DNA of 64,000 nucleotides, taken from contig LNDV01000034.1 of NCBI GenBank assembly GCA_001464765.1, forward strand, positions 682,001 to 746,000, written 5' to 3'. The notes below the pieces were generated by a model. That model worked only from the letters and a program-made list of their open reading frames with translations, ran no database searches and was not told the origin of the DNA. The position numbers and the translations under genes are program-made. How positions within the stretch are numbered: position 1 is the stretch's first letter; each line of letters begins with the position of its first letter. Shown here one piece after another: positions 16,800 through 25,584 of this stretch. The DNA comes from Betaproteobacteria bacterium Ga0077526 (GTDB lineage: Bacteria > Pseudomonadota > Gammaproteobacteria > Burkholderiales > Ga0077523).

Positions 16800-17927
16800 T
16801 CAGGCAGATGCCGGTTCCCGCCACCGCAGACAGGCCCTTCGGACCACTTCCGGCAGGAATCCCGCGTCAGCATGCGCCAGCCGCATCCAGCCCGCGTCCG
16901 TCCGCGCTGCCCGCAGTTCCTCGGCGATCCGCTCCAGCGCATCGCCCGCGCCGAGCTCAGGCGCGTGCTCCCGAAGCACCGGCAGCGTCGCGGTGAGCGC
17001 ATCGGCCAGCACACGGTGCTCATGGGTCTCGGGGTCCACGCAGGTGGCATGCAGGCCGAAACGGCAGGCCTGGAAGCGATTGAAGCCATACACGAGGTAG
17101 TCGTCCTCGGACAACCGGAAGGGGCGCTCGCTCAGCAGCCAGTGCGCGAGCACCTGCACGTAGGCGGCCAGGAGCGCCGCACGCTCGACGGTGAGCGGTG
17201 TGTCCATCACGCGCACCTCGACGGTTCCATATTCGGGCTTCGGCCGGATGTCCCAGTAGAAGTCCTTCATGCTCTCGACGATGCCGGTGCTTCGCATGCG
17301 CTCGAAGTAGGCGGAGAACTGCGCCCATGTCTCGGTGAAGGGCGCCCGTCCGCTCAGCGGAAACGCCGACACCGAGTTGAGCCGCGCCGACTGGAAGCCG
17401 GTGTCCTGTCCCTGCACGAACGGCGACGACGCCGAGAGCGCGATGAGGTGGGGTACATAGCGCGCCATCGCGTGCAGGAGATACAGCGCGTCGTCGGGCC
17501 CGGCGCAACCGATGTGGACGTGCTGCCCGAACACCGTGAACTGCTTGGCCAGGTAACCGTAGAGGTCCGAGAGCCGGCGATAGCGCGGTTCGTCGTAGAT
17601 GCGCCGCTCGCTCCAGTGCTGGAACGGATGGGTGCCGCCGCCGCACACAGCCACGTTGAGCCGGTCCGCCGCGCGGACCATGGCGGTCCGGATCGCCACG
17701 AGCTGCCCGCAGGCCTGCGCCCAGGTCTCGCAAATACCCGTGGCGATCTCGATCATCCCCTGCGTGATCTCCGGCTTCACTTCACCGACGAGATCGTTGC
17801 AGTCGATGACGCGCAACACGTCCGCCGCCGCCGGCGCCAGATCGTAGTCGTGCGTGTCGACGAGCTGCATCTCGAGCTCGATGCCGAGCGTGAAGGCCTG
17901 CGACCGGGCGAACGGTTCGAGGGCCAT
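16800..17927 (-). CDS. YbdK-type carboxylate-amine ligase (glutamate-cysteine ligase family 2)
   Basis: A 375-residue ATP-dependent ligase of the GCS2 family, whose E. coli member YbdK has weak gamma-glutamylcysteine ligase activity. The family start LGIELEMQLVD, the GGGTHPFQHW motif and QHVHIGCAGPDDAL, with metal/ATP-binding residues, are all present, as is YGTVEVRVMDTP. It follows the antiporter gene after only two bases, so the two are surely co-transcribed. The in vivo substrate is not determined by sequence; a role in making a gamma-glutamyl thiol is inference. Confidence 0.88.
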   Translation of the reverse strand: MALEPFARSQAFTLGIELEMQLVDTHDYDLAPAAADVLRVIDCNDLVGEVKPEITQGMIEIATGICETWAQACGQLVAIRTAMVRAADRLNVAVCGGGTHPFQHWSERRIYDEPRYRRLSDLYGYLAKQFTVFGQHVHIGCAGPDDALYLLHAMARYVPHLIALSASSPFVQGQDTGFQSARLNSVSAFPLSGRAPFTETWAQFSAYFERMRSTGIVESMKDFYWDIRPKPEYGTVEVRVMDTPLTVERAALLAAYVQVLAHWLLSERPFRLSEDDYLVYGFNRFQACRFGLHATCVDPETHEHRVLADALTATLPVLREHAPELGAGDALERIAEELRAARTDAGWMRLAHADAGFLPEVVRRACLRWREPASA

Positions 17928-17929
17928 GG

Positions 17930-19141
17930 TCAGGCGCGTCCGGCCTGCGCTTCGCCGACTTGTCGCAGTGCCAGCTGTACGGCAAACGGCCCCACGAGCC
18001 CCAGCAGCGCGATCGCCCCGAACACGACGGCGGCCAGCTCGTCGCCCTGCTCGGGAAACGCCGCCCGGAAGTCGAGCGCCATCACCACGGCGACCCCGGA
18101 CATGGGCGTGAGTGCGAGGGCAAGCGCGCCCGACTGCTTCCAGGACAATCCGCTGGGCCGGCCCAGCAGAAGCACGCCAACGGCCTTGCCTGCACCCCGC
18201 GTCAGGATCAGGACAGCCGCCGCGAGCGCACCCGCGACGACATCGACCGAGAACAGCGCCACGCCGGTGAGCACGAACATGAGGATGACGAGAAGGCCGC
18301 CGACCGTGCCGAAGTGTCTCGGCCATGTGCGTGGCCTAGGGTCTGCGTGCCGCACCATCGCGCCGGCGAGAAGCGGCGCGAGAAGCATGGGCAGCCGGGC
18401 GGCCGACAGCACGACGAGACCCAGCAGAAGCAGTCCGAAAAGCAGTGCCGTGCCCTGTTCGTCCGCGAAATCGAAACGTCGCCGCAGCCAGCAGAACGCC
18501 CGTGCCATCACCGCCGCCACGAGCAGCGGCCCCACGATGACCTGAACCGGATGCAGCACGGCAGCGACCCAGCCGTGTCCCTGCAGACCGTGAACGCTGC
18601 CGGTGACCAGTTCCAGCGCGACGATGGCATAGAAGACGTTGAGGGCGGACAGCACCATCAGCCGGTCGGTCACCTGCCCGCTGGCCCGGCACTCCGCCGC
18701 GACGCGCATGGCCACCGCCGGTGACGTCGCCATGGTGATGGCGGCCACGGCCGCGGCAAGCCATGCCGTCGCATCGAACAGCCGCATCACCATGAACACG
18801 GTGCCGAACGACAGCAGCGCCTCGAGCACGCTCGTCGCCAGCAGGGCGGGGTTGGCGCGGAACCAGCGAAAGTCGACCCGCATGCCGCATTCGAACAGCA
18901 GGAGCGCCAGCGCGAGATCCACGACTAGGCGCCATGGACCGAGTGCACTGCCGTCCGTCGGCCCGAGACCCGCAGCACCCAGCAGCAGGCCCACCGTGAC
19001 GTAGCCGGTGATCCGCGGCAGCCGCATCAGGCGGTGCGCGACTTCACCGGCCACGACAGCCACGATGAGCGCCGCGGCGCCGGCCAGCAGCGGATCCGCC
19101 GGGAACGGCCACGCCGGCAGCGATCGGGCAAGTGCATCCAT
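17930..19141 (-). CDS. CPA2-type cation/proton antiporter, membrane domain only
   Basis: A 403-residue polytopic protein of the monovalent cation:proton antiporter-2 family, with about twelve hydrophobic segments. Visible motifs are LPRITGYVTVGLLLGAAGLG, LLFECGMRVDFRWF and ATSPAVAMRV. It stops after the membrane domain, so the C-terminal RCK/KTN domain found in KefB and KefC is absent. Start ATG at 19141 is fixed by a strong GGAGGT five bases upstream. The coupled downstream ligase gene suggests a thiol- or stress-linked ion control role, by analogy only. Transported ion (K or Na) cannot be told from sequence. Confidence 0.82.
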   Translation of the reverse strand: MDALARSLPAWPFPADPLLAGAAALIVAVVAGEVAHRLMRLPRITGYVTVGLLLGAAGLGPTDGSALGPWRLVVDLALALLLFECGMRVDFRWFRANPALLATSVLEALLSFGTVFMVMRLFDATAWLAAAVAAITMATSPAVAMRVAAECRASGQVTDRLMVLSALNVFYAIVALELVTGSVHGLQGHGWVAAVLHPVQVIVGPLLVAAVMARAFCWLRRRFDFADEQGTALLFGLLLLGLVVLSAARLPMLLAPLLAGAMVRHADPRPRTWPRHFGTVGGLLVILMFVLTGVALFSVDVVAGALAAAVLILTRGAGKAVGVLLLGRPSGLSWKQSGALALALTPMSGVAVVMALDFRAAFPEQGDELAAVVFGAIALLGLVGPFAVQLALRQVGEAQAGRA

Positions 19142-19444
19142 GCGGCACCTCCAAGGGGCTTCCGGAACTTCCGCATGACATGCGGCGTCCGGCGAGTGAC
19201 CCGGTATCGCCCCCGACTTTCCGTCGTGCCGCAGCGACGCCGCGGGACTCTCCGGCGGACCCGTTCCTCTTGGCTGCAATCGACACTGGCGTTGAGACAT
19301 CGGCGAAGGCAGCACCGTTCACGCACTGGACGACACGGCCAGACTGAACCACTGCGCGATTCGGCGGACCAATCGGAAATCCCGGGGCTTCGGGCCCGAC
19401 GATTCCCGCGCGGGTCGGCCGGCAGTCCCGGTCCGGATACCCTC
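19142..19444. other. Intergenic region between divergent antiporter genes
   Basis: About 300 bases between the minus-strand CPA2 antiporter and the plus-strand NhaP2-type gene. It must hold both promoters. I see the GGAGGT ribosome site of the antiporter at its left end, but no convincing -10/-35 pair, RNA fold or additional gene; short frames here have no family features. Confidence 0.6.
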
Positions 19445-21142
19445 ATGACTGCCGTGAACGAAATCTTCCTCTTCGCCGCTGCGCTCCTCGCGGGCGGTAT
19501 CGCGCTCGGCGCGCTCTCGTCGCGCATGGGCGTGCCGTTCCTGCTCGTGTTCCTCATCGTCGGCATGGCGGCGGGGGAGGACGGGCCGGGCGGATTCGCC
19601 TTCGATGACCATCGGCTCGCCTTCCTCATCGGCAATCTGGCGCTCGCGGTGATTCTGCTGGACGGCGGTCTCCGCACGAGACTGTCGAGCTTCCGGGTGG
19701 CTCTGGCGCCATCGCTGGCGCTCGCGACGTTCGGTGTGGCGGCGACCGCGGCCATGGTCGGGCTCGGTGCCGTCTGGCTGCTGGGGCTGGATTGGCGTAC
19801 TGGTCTCGCGCTGGGGGCGATCGTCGGATCGACGGACGCGGCCGCGGTGTTCGCGTTGCTCCGGGCCAACCGCGTGCGCCTCAACGACCGCACCGGCAGC
19901 ACCCTCGAGATCGAGTCGGGCGTGAACGATCCGATGGCCATTTTTCTCACGCTGAGTCTCGTGCGGGCCATCAGCCAGCCGGGAGGCATGGGCGGCGTCG
20001 AGATCGCGCTCGACCTCGTCGCACAACTGGTGATCGGCGCGGCGGGAGGCCTGCTGGGCGGACGCGCCCTGAGCGCGGTCATCGGCCGCCTTCACATCAC
20101 CGAAGGCCTGTCGGCATTGTTCATCTGTGCAGCCGGCCTCGGTGTCTTTGCCCTCACCAATCTCGCGGGGGGCAGCGGGTTTCTCGCGGCCTACCTCGTG
20201 GGACTCATCGTCGGCAATCGGAAACATCGGGCGGGCGAGGATGTCCTGCGGGCCATGGACGGCATGGCCTGGCTTGCGCAGTCCGGCATGTTCCTGCTGC
20301 TCGGGCTTCTGGTGACGCCTTCGGAACTCGCGGGAAGTGCCCTGCCGGCGCTGGGTGTGGCGGCATTGCTGATGTTCGTCGCGCGCCCGCTAGCGGTCTG
20401 GGTCACGCTGCTGCCGTTCCGCTTCCCGTGGCGCGAGTCCGCCTTCATCGGCTGGGTCGGTCTGCGCGGCGCCGTGCCGATCGTGCTCGCGCTGTTCCCG
20501 CTGCTGGCCGGCATGCCGCACGCCCAGCTGCTCTTCAACGTGGCGTTCGTCGTGGTGCTCGCTTCTCTGCTGGTACAGGGCATGACGATCGGGTTTGCCG
20601 CGCGCCGCTTGGGGGTCGCACTCCCGCCGCAGAGCGAGCCGGCCCTGGACGTGGCGCTGACCGATGGCACCACGCGGCTGTTCGAGTTCGAAGTGAACGA
20701 TGCATCGGGCCTGGCCGGGGCTGCGTTTTCGAGTCTCGATCCGCCGGGCGAGTCCTACGTGGCGGCGATCCTGCGGGACGGTCGTCCCGTGAATCGCGAG
20801 GAAGGTCCCCTGGAGATCGGCGACCGCATCCTGGTCGTGAGTCAGGCAAGCGGTGCGGACACGCTGGTCAGTTACTTCACCTCACGCTCGGAGGCCGGCA
20901 CGGCGACGGCACGGTCCCGTTACGGAGACTTCGTGCTCGATCCGGATGCGCCGCTGGAGGACGTGCTTGCCGCCTATGACGGCGCACCCGACACCCCTCA
21001 CGGGGGAACCCTGGGGGAAATGATGACGGCGAGCCTGCCGAGAGCGGTCGTCGGGGATCAGGTGAGTGTCGGGAGATTGCGGTTCACGGTGCGCGAGATG
21101 AACGGAGAGACGATCACGCAGGTCGGGCTCAAGCTGGACTGA
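19445..21142 (+). CDS. nhaP2: NhaP2/CvrA-type potassium/proton antiporter
   Basis: CPA1-family antiporter of 565 residues (E. coli CvrA about 578). The membrane core contains VGSTDAAAVFALLR and the LEIESGVNDPMAIF motif with the ion-binding Asp pair. After about residue 390 comes a cytosolic TrkA-C-like segment (LFEFEVNDASGLAG to EIGDRILVVSQ), then a CorC/HlyC-type domain (YGDFVLDPDAPLEDVLAAYD to the end). This three-part layout is specific to NhaP2. It is expected to expel potassium at alkaline pH or high turgor. Start ATG at 19445; the frame continues upstream but without membrane or family features. Confidence 0.92.
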   Translation: MTAVNEIFLFAAALLAGGIALGALSSRMGVPFLLVFLIVGMAAGEDGPGGFAFDDHRLAFLIGNLALAVILLDGGLRTRLSSFRVALAPSLALATFGVAATAAMVGLGAVWLLGLDWRTGLALGAIVGSTDAAAVFALLRANRVRLNDRTGSTLEIESGVNDPMAIFLTLSLVRAISQPGGMGGVEIALDLVAQLVIGAAGGLLGGRALSAVIGRLHITEGLSALFICAAGLGVFALTNLAGGSGFLAAYLVGLIVGNRKHRAGEDVLRAMDGMAWLAQSGMFLLLGLLVTPSELAGSALPALGVAALLMFVARPLAVWVTLLPFRFPWRESAFIGWVGLRGAVPIVLALFPLLAGMPHAQLLFNVAFVVVLASLLVQGMTIGFAARRLGVALPPQSEPALDVALTDGTTRLFEFEVNDASGLAGAAFSSLDPPGESYVAAILRDGRPVNREEGPLEIGDRILVVSQASGADTLVSYFTSRSEAGTATARSRYGDFVLDPDAPLEDVLAAYDGAPDTPHGGTLGEMMTASLPRAVVGDQVSVGRLRFTVREMNGETITQVGLKLD

Positions 21143-21143
21143 C

Positions 21144-21185
21144 CCCGCAACGGCGGCCTTGCAGAAGGCACGGCGCCGTCGCGGG
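21144..21185. terminator. Bidirectional terminator-like hairpin
   Basis: CCCGCAACGGCG (21144-21155) pairs with CGCCGTCGCGGG (21174-21185) in 11 of 12 positions. The stem lies between the convergent nhaP2 and icmF stops, starting one base after nhaP2. No U-run follows, so it may act as a bidirectional or assisted terminator or as an mRNA 3' stabiliser. Confidence 0.55.
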
Positions 21186-21193
21186 AAATTCCA

Positions 21194-24100
21194 CTACATG
21201 CTGCGGCGGTACTTGCCCCCGACCTCGAACAGGGTGTGCGTGATCTGGCCGAGAGAACAGCACCGCACGGCCTCCATCAGCACCTCGAAGACGTTGCGGT
21301 CGTCGATGACGGCCTGCTGAAGCCGCTGGAGCATCGGACCGCTCTCGTGCGCGTGCGCCGCCTGGAATTCGCGCAGGCGACGGATCTGACTGCGCTTCTC
21401 GTCGTCCGTGGACCGGGCGAGTTCCAGGGTCTCGGGCATCGGGTCGCCGTTCGGATTGCGGAACGTGTTGACGCCGATGATGGGGTAGGAGCCGTCGTGC
21501 TTGCGGTGCTCGTAGTAGAGCGACTCCTCCTGGATCTTGCCGCGCTGGTAGCCGGTTTCCATCGCGCCCAGCACGCCGCCACGCTCGGCGATGCGCTCGA
21601 ACTCCTTCAGCACGGCCTCCTCGACGAGGTCAGTGAGTTCATCGATGATGAAGCTGCCCTGGTTAGGGTTCTCGTTCTTGGCGAGCCCCCATTCCCGGTT
21701 GATCACCAGCTGGATCGCCATCGCCCGGCGCACGGATTCCTCGGTCGGCGTGGTGATGGCCTCGTCGTAGGCATTGGTGTGCAGGCTGTTGGCATTGTCG
21801 TAGGTGGCGATGAGCGCCTGCAGCGTCGTCCGGATGTCGTTGAATGCGATCTCCTGCGCATGCAGGCTGCGGCCGGACGTCTGGCAGTGGTACTTGAGCT
21901 TCTGGCTGCGTTCGTTGGCGCCGTAGCGGTTCTTCATCGCCGTGGCCCAGATCCGCCGGGCCACACGCCCGATAACGGTGTACTCGGGGTCCATCCCGTT
22001 CGAGAAGAAGAACGACAGATTCGGCGCGAAATCATCGATGTGCATGCCGCGCGCGAGGTAGGCCTCCACGAACGTGAAACCGTTCGAGAGCGTGAACGCG
22101 AGCTGGCTGATCGGGTTCGCGCCGGCCTCGGCGATGTGGTAGCCCGAGATCGACACCGAGTAGAAGTTCTTCACGCCGTGATGGACGAAATACTCCTGGA
22201 TGTCGCCCATCACCTCGAGGCTGAACTCGGTGGAGAAGATGCAGGTGTTCTGTCCCTGGTCCTCCTTCAGGATGTCCGCCTGCACCGTGCCACGCACCGT
22301 CTGGAGCGTCCAGGTGCGGATCTTCGCGGCTTCGTCCTCGGTGGGCTCGCGGCCGTTGTCCTTGCGGAATTTGTCCATCTGCTGGTCGATGGCGGTGTTC
22401 ATGAACATCGCCAGGATGGTGGGCGCCGGGCCGTTGATGGTCATGGACACACTCGTGTCCGGCGAGCAGAGGTCGAAGCCGGAATACAGGACCTTCATGT
22501 CCTCGAGGGTGGCGATGCTGACCCCGGAGTTGCCGACCTTGCCGTAGATGTCCGGGCGCTCATCCGGATCGAAGCCGTAGAGGGTCACGGAGTCGAAGGC
22601 CGTGGACAGGCGCTTGGCCGGCATGGCGTCGGCGAGCATGTGGAAGCGCTTATTCGTCCGGTAGGCATCGCCTTCGCCGGCGAACATCCGGGTGGGGTCC
22701 TCGTTCTCCCTTTTGAAGGCGAACACGCCCGCGGTGAACGGGAAGGACCCGGGGACGTTCTCCAGCAGCAGCCACTTGAGCTGCTCGCCGTGGTCTTCGT
22801 AGCGGGGCAGGGCCACCTTGCGGATCTTCGTGCCGGACAGCGACGTCGTCGTGAGCGCCGTGCGGACTTCCTTGTCACGGATGCGGACGACGTACTCGTC
22901 GCCCGAGTACTCGTCCTGCATGCGCGGCCACATGGCGAGGAGCGCCTTGGCCTTGGGATCGAGGGCGCCGTCGCGGGCGGCGATCAGGGCGTCCAGGCCA
23001 CCGGCCTGTTCCCCGCATTCGTCGGCGAGCATGCGCTTCGATTCCATGAGCTGCTGCCGCTCGCGGGCCAGGCGGGCCTGCCGGATGGCGTTGCCCTTGT
23101 AAGTGCGCACTGTCTCGGCGATATCGGCCAGATAACGAGCACGGGCCGGCGGAACCACGGCGCGGACTGCCGACGAGGCACGGATCGCAGGCCGCGGAAG
23201 GACACCCGCTTCGAGCTTGAGGCCCTGCCCGGCGAGGTGCGTTGCCAGGGCGCCGTAGAGCGCGGTGGTGCCGTCGTCGTTGAATCGGGACGCGATGGTG
23301 CCGAATACCGGCATGGTGTCGGGCGAGACGCCGAAGGCCTCGCGGTTGCGCTGGAGTTGCTTGGCCACATCGCGAAGGGCGTCCTGGGCGCCGCGGCGGT
23401 CGAACTTGTTGATCGCCACGAAATCGGCGAAATCCAGCATGTCGATCTTCTCGAGCTGGCTCGCGGCGCCGAACTCGGGCGTCATCACATAGAGAGTCGT
23501 GTCCACCAGAGGCACGATCGCGGCATCGCCCTGCCCGATGCCGGAGGTCTCGACGACCACCAGGTCGAATCCCGCCACCTTGCAGGCATCGATGACCTGG
23601 GGAAGACAGGCGGCAATTTCGGAGCCCGCCTCGCGGGTCGCCAGCGACCGGAAATAGATGTTCGGATGGTCGTTGGCGTTCATGCGGATGCGATCACCGA
23701 GCAGGGCACCGCCGGACTTCCGGCGGGACGGATCGACCGCGATCACGGCGATCTTCAGCCGTTCCTGCTGATCCAGACGCAGACGCCGCAGCAGTTCATC
23801 AGTAAGCGAAGACTTACCTGCGCCGCCCGTACCCGTGATGCCGAGCACCGGCACCGCAGCCAGCTGCCGCGCACGTTTGGCGATTTCGGCGGCCAGTTCA
23901 GGCGCGAGGGCCTCGTTCTCCAGGGCGGTGATCGTCCGGGCCAGGGAGCGCCGGTCGCCACCAGCCAGCGCGTCGATCGACAGGGACGCTTCGGCCGCGA
24001 GATCCCGGTCGGCCCGCCGCATCATGTCCTGGATCATTCCCACCAGACCCAGCTTGGCGCCGTCCTCCGGGGAGTAGAGCCGTTCGACGCCGTAGGCGTG

Positions 24101-24460
24101 GAGTTCAGCCACCTCGGCCGGGACAATCACACCGCCGCCACCGCCAAACACCTTCACCGCGCCCGCCCCGCCGGATTTCAGCAGGTCGATCATGTACTTG
24201 AAGTACTCCACGTGCCCGCCCTGATAGGACGAGACGGCGATGCCGTGGGCGTCCTCCTCGATGGCAGCCGTGACGATCTCGCTCACGGACCGGTTGTGCC
24301 CGAGATGGATCACCTCGGCGCCATTGCTCTGGAGAAGACGACGGATGATGTTGATGGACGCGTCGTGGCCGTCGAACAGGCTCGCTGCAGTGACGAAACG
24401 CAAGCGGTGACGGGTCTGGAAGCCGGCGCCGGCGGCGCCGTGGCTGGAGAGGTCGGTCAT
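21194..24460 (-). CDS. icmF: IcmF, fused adenosylcobalamin-dependent isobutyryl-CoA mutase
   Basis: Interconverts isobutyryl-CoA and butyryl-CoA. The single 1088-residue chain has the full fusion order. The N-terminal B12 domain has DGHDAS (D30, H32 as lower ligand). A MeaB-like GTPase chaperone has Walker A GTGGAGKSSL (K216). The C-terminal part is the substrate-binding TIM barrel. Active-site residues F593 (RMFAGEG) and Q737 (GQNTCIF) are 144 residues apart, as are the F598/Q742 pair described for Geobacillus IcmF, so isobutyryl-CoA is favoured over pivalyl- or methylmalonyl-CoA. A LiuR-like operator lies upstream. Confidence 0.96.
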   Translation of the reverse strand: MTDLSSHGAAGAGFQTRHRLRFVTAASLFDGHDASINIIRRLLQSNGAEVIHLGHNRSVSEIVTAAIEEDAHGIAVSSYQGGHVEYFKYMIDLLKSGGAGAVKVFGGGGGVIVPAEVAELHAYGVERLYSPEDGAKLGLVGMIQDMMRRADRDLAAEASLSIDALAGGDRRSLARTITALENEALAPELAAEIAKRARQLAAVPVLGITGTGGAGKSSLTDELLRRLRLDQQERLKIAVIAVDPSRRKSGGALLGDRIRMNANDHPNIYFRSLATREAGSEIAACLPQVIDACKVAGFDLVVVETSGIGQGDAAIVPLVDTTLYVMTPEFGAASQLEKIDMLDFADFVAINKFDRRGAQDALRDVAKQLQRNREAFGVSPDTMPVFGTIASRFNDDGTTALYGALATHLAGQGLKLEAGVLPRPAIRASSAVRAVVPPARARYLADIAETVRTYKGNAIRQARLARERQQLMESKRMLADECGEQAGGLDALIAARDGALDPKAKALLAMWPRMQDEYSGDEYVVRIRDKEVRTALTTTSLSGTKIRKVALPRYEDHGEQLKWLLLENVPGSFPFTAGVFAFKRENEDPTRMFAGEGDAYRTNKRFHMLADAMPAKRLSTAFDSVTLYGFDPDERPDIYGKVGNSGVSIATLEDMKVLYSGFDLCSPDTSVSMTINGPAPTILAMFMNTAIDQQMDKFRKDNGREPTEDEAAKIRTWTLQTVRGTVQADILKEDQGQNTCIFSTEFSLEVMGDIQEYFVHHGVKNFYSVSISGYHIAEAGANPISQLAFTLSNGFTFVEAYLARGMHIDDFAPNLSFFFSNGMDPEYTVIGRVARRIWATAMKNRYGANERSQKLKYHCQTSGRSLHAQEIAFNDIRTTLQALIATYDNANSLHTNAYDEAITTPTEESVRRAMAIQLVINREWGLAKNENPNQGSFIIDELTDLVEEAVLKEFERIAERGGVLGAMETGYQRGKIQEESLYYEHRKHDGSYPIIGVNTFRNPNGDPMPETLELARSTDDEKRSQIRRLREFQAAHAHESGPMLQRLQQAVIDDRNVFEVLMEAVRCCSLGQITHTLFEVGGKYRRSM

Positions 24461-24543
24461 GGGATCGCTCGGAAGTTCGGGGAGGGCAGCCGCGCCATCT
24501 TAGCGCCGGACACTGCGGGGCTGCATTATCGTCGCAGTTCCAG

Positions 24544-24559
24544 TTAACGTAAACGTCAA
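24544..24559. promoter_or_regulatory. Candidate LiuR/MerR-type operator upstream of icmF
   Basis: TTAACGTAAACGTCAA is an imperfect 16-base palindrome (12 of 16 positions symmetric) in the 179-base gap between divergent icmF and the BtuF-like gene. Its form resembles the operator of LiuR, the MerR-family regulator of branched-chain amino acid and acyl-CoA catabolism in proteobacteria. No regulator gene is in the window, so the link is inference. Confidence 0.5.
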
Positions 24560-24639
24560 TTTGGGAGGATGCCGGCCTCCCACTAGAATCCGGCTCGGGT
24601 CGCCGGCATATCGCCGGTCCCGCGCGAAAGGGGAGCGCA

Positions 24640-25470
24640 ATGTCCGACCGAGTCGCCGATCCCAGGCTGACCGATGCCGCCGGCACCTGCCACGAGCCCG
24701 CCACCGGGGTGGTCCGCATCGTGTCGCTGGTCCCGAGCATCACCGAATTGCTGTTCAGCCTCGGCCTGGAGGACAAGATCGTCGGGCGCACGGGTTTCTG
24801 CATCCATCCGAAGGGACCGGTGCGGCGCGTGCCGAAGGTTGGCGGCACCAAAACGGTCGATGTCGCGAAGATCCGCAAGCTCGGTCCGACCCACCTCATC
24901 GTCAACATCGACGAGAACCCGCGGCCGGTCGTCGACGAGCTTGCCGAGTTCGTTCCCAATATCCTCGTGACCCATCCGATCGAGCCGGACGACAATCTGA
25001 AACTCTACCGCCTCGTGGGTGGTGTGTTCGGACGCGAAGGTCGAGCCGAGGAATTGTGCGAGACGTTCGCCGAGGAACTGGCCCTCACGCGCGAAGCGGG
25101 CGCGCGCCTGGAGCGCGAAAACGTCGTGTACCTCATCTGGAAGTCCCCGTGGATGTCGGTCGCGCGCGACACCTACATTTCGCGGATGCTCTCGCTGGTC
25201 GGGTGGGACACGGTGCCCGGGCAGGCCCATTCCCGCTATCCGTCGGTGGACTTTACGCCCCAGCTGATGCAGGACGTCCGCCACGTCTTCCTGTCCACCG
25301 AGCCGTACAGTTTTCGCGAGCGCCATATCGGCGCCGTGCGCGACGAGCTGCCACCGCAATGCCACCCCGGAATCTCTCTCATCGACGGGGGAATGACCTC
25401 CTGGTATGGCAGCCGCGCGATCGAAGGGGTGCGCTATCTCCGGGAGTTGCGGGCCACGCTGTCGGACTGA
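24640..25470 (+). CDS. BtuF-like helical-backbone metal/cobalamin-binding protein
   Basis: A 276-residue protein of the periplasmic-binding-protein-2 (BtuF/FepB) fold, the usual binding domain for corrinoids or metal chelates. It begins the fold at VRIVSLVPSITELLFSLGLE and has the matching second-lobe pattern at about residue 165 (VVYLIWKSPWMSVARDTY). No signal peptide or lipobox precedes the domain, which is unusual for this fold and suggests a cytoplasmic protein. ATG at 24640 has a clear GGGGAG site. It is divergent from the B12-dependent icmF, so a corrinoid-related role is plausible but not shown. No ABC permease or ATPase is nearby. Confidence 0.78.
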   Translation: MSDRVADPRLTDAAGTCHEPATGVVRIVSLVPSITELLFSLGLEDKIVGRTGFCIHPKGPVRRVPKVGGTKTVDVAKIRKLGPTHLIVNIDENPRPVVDELAEFVPNILVTHPIEPDDNLKLYRLVGGVFGREGRAEELCETFAEELALTREAGARLERENVVYLIWKSPWMSVARDTYISRMLSLVGWDTVPGQAHSRYPSVDFTPQLMQDVRHVFLSTEPYSFRERHIGAVRDELPPQCHPGISLIDGGMTSWYGSRAIEGVRYLRELRATLSD

Positions 25471-25527
25471 AGACGCCCCCCTGTTGCACTGTCTCGCCGA
25501 TCCGGGCACATTCGCTGCATCCGGAAA

Positions 25528-25557
25528 GGCTGACCCCGGACTCTCCCGGGGTCGGCC
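25528..25557. terminator. Strong 12-pair hairpin
   Basis: GGCTGACCCCGG and CCGGGGTCGGCC form a 12-pair stem (one G-T wobble) around a six-base loop, 58 bases after the BtuF-like stop and 27 before the PEP-CTERM start. It most likely terminates the upstream gene, although there is no U-run and it could instead lie in the leader of the downstream gene. Confidence 0.5.
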
Positions 25558-25584
25558 GTCCGAGAACAACTAATGGGGACCTAA

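Noticed and set aside
19142..19444. Small genes in the gap between the two antiporters
   Set aside because: Short frames exist but have no family motif or supported start, and several run into the flanking genes.
21236..24547. Very long open frame (about 1100 codons) antisense to icmF; similar ones lie opposite dnaE, the RND permease, hyfB and ubiD/SDR
   Set aside because: The translations are rich in Arg, His and Gly without family motifs. They mirror the codon bias of real genes on the other strand, as expected in high-GC DNA.
24461..24639. Cobalamin riboswitch between icmF and the BtuF-like gene
   Set aside because: No B12-box or the conserved core sequences could be found; the region is short and better explained by promoters and an operator.
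25471..25500. Sigma-54 promoter before the PEP-CTERM gene (TTGC present)
   Set aside because: The -24 GG is missing at the required ten-base distance from the -12 GC, so the match is not acceptable.
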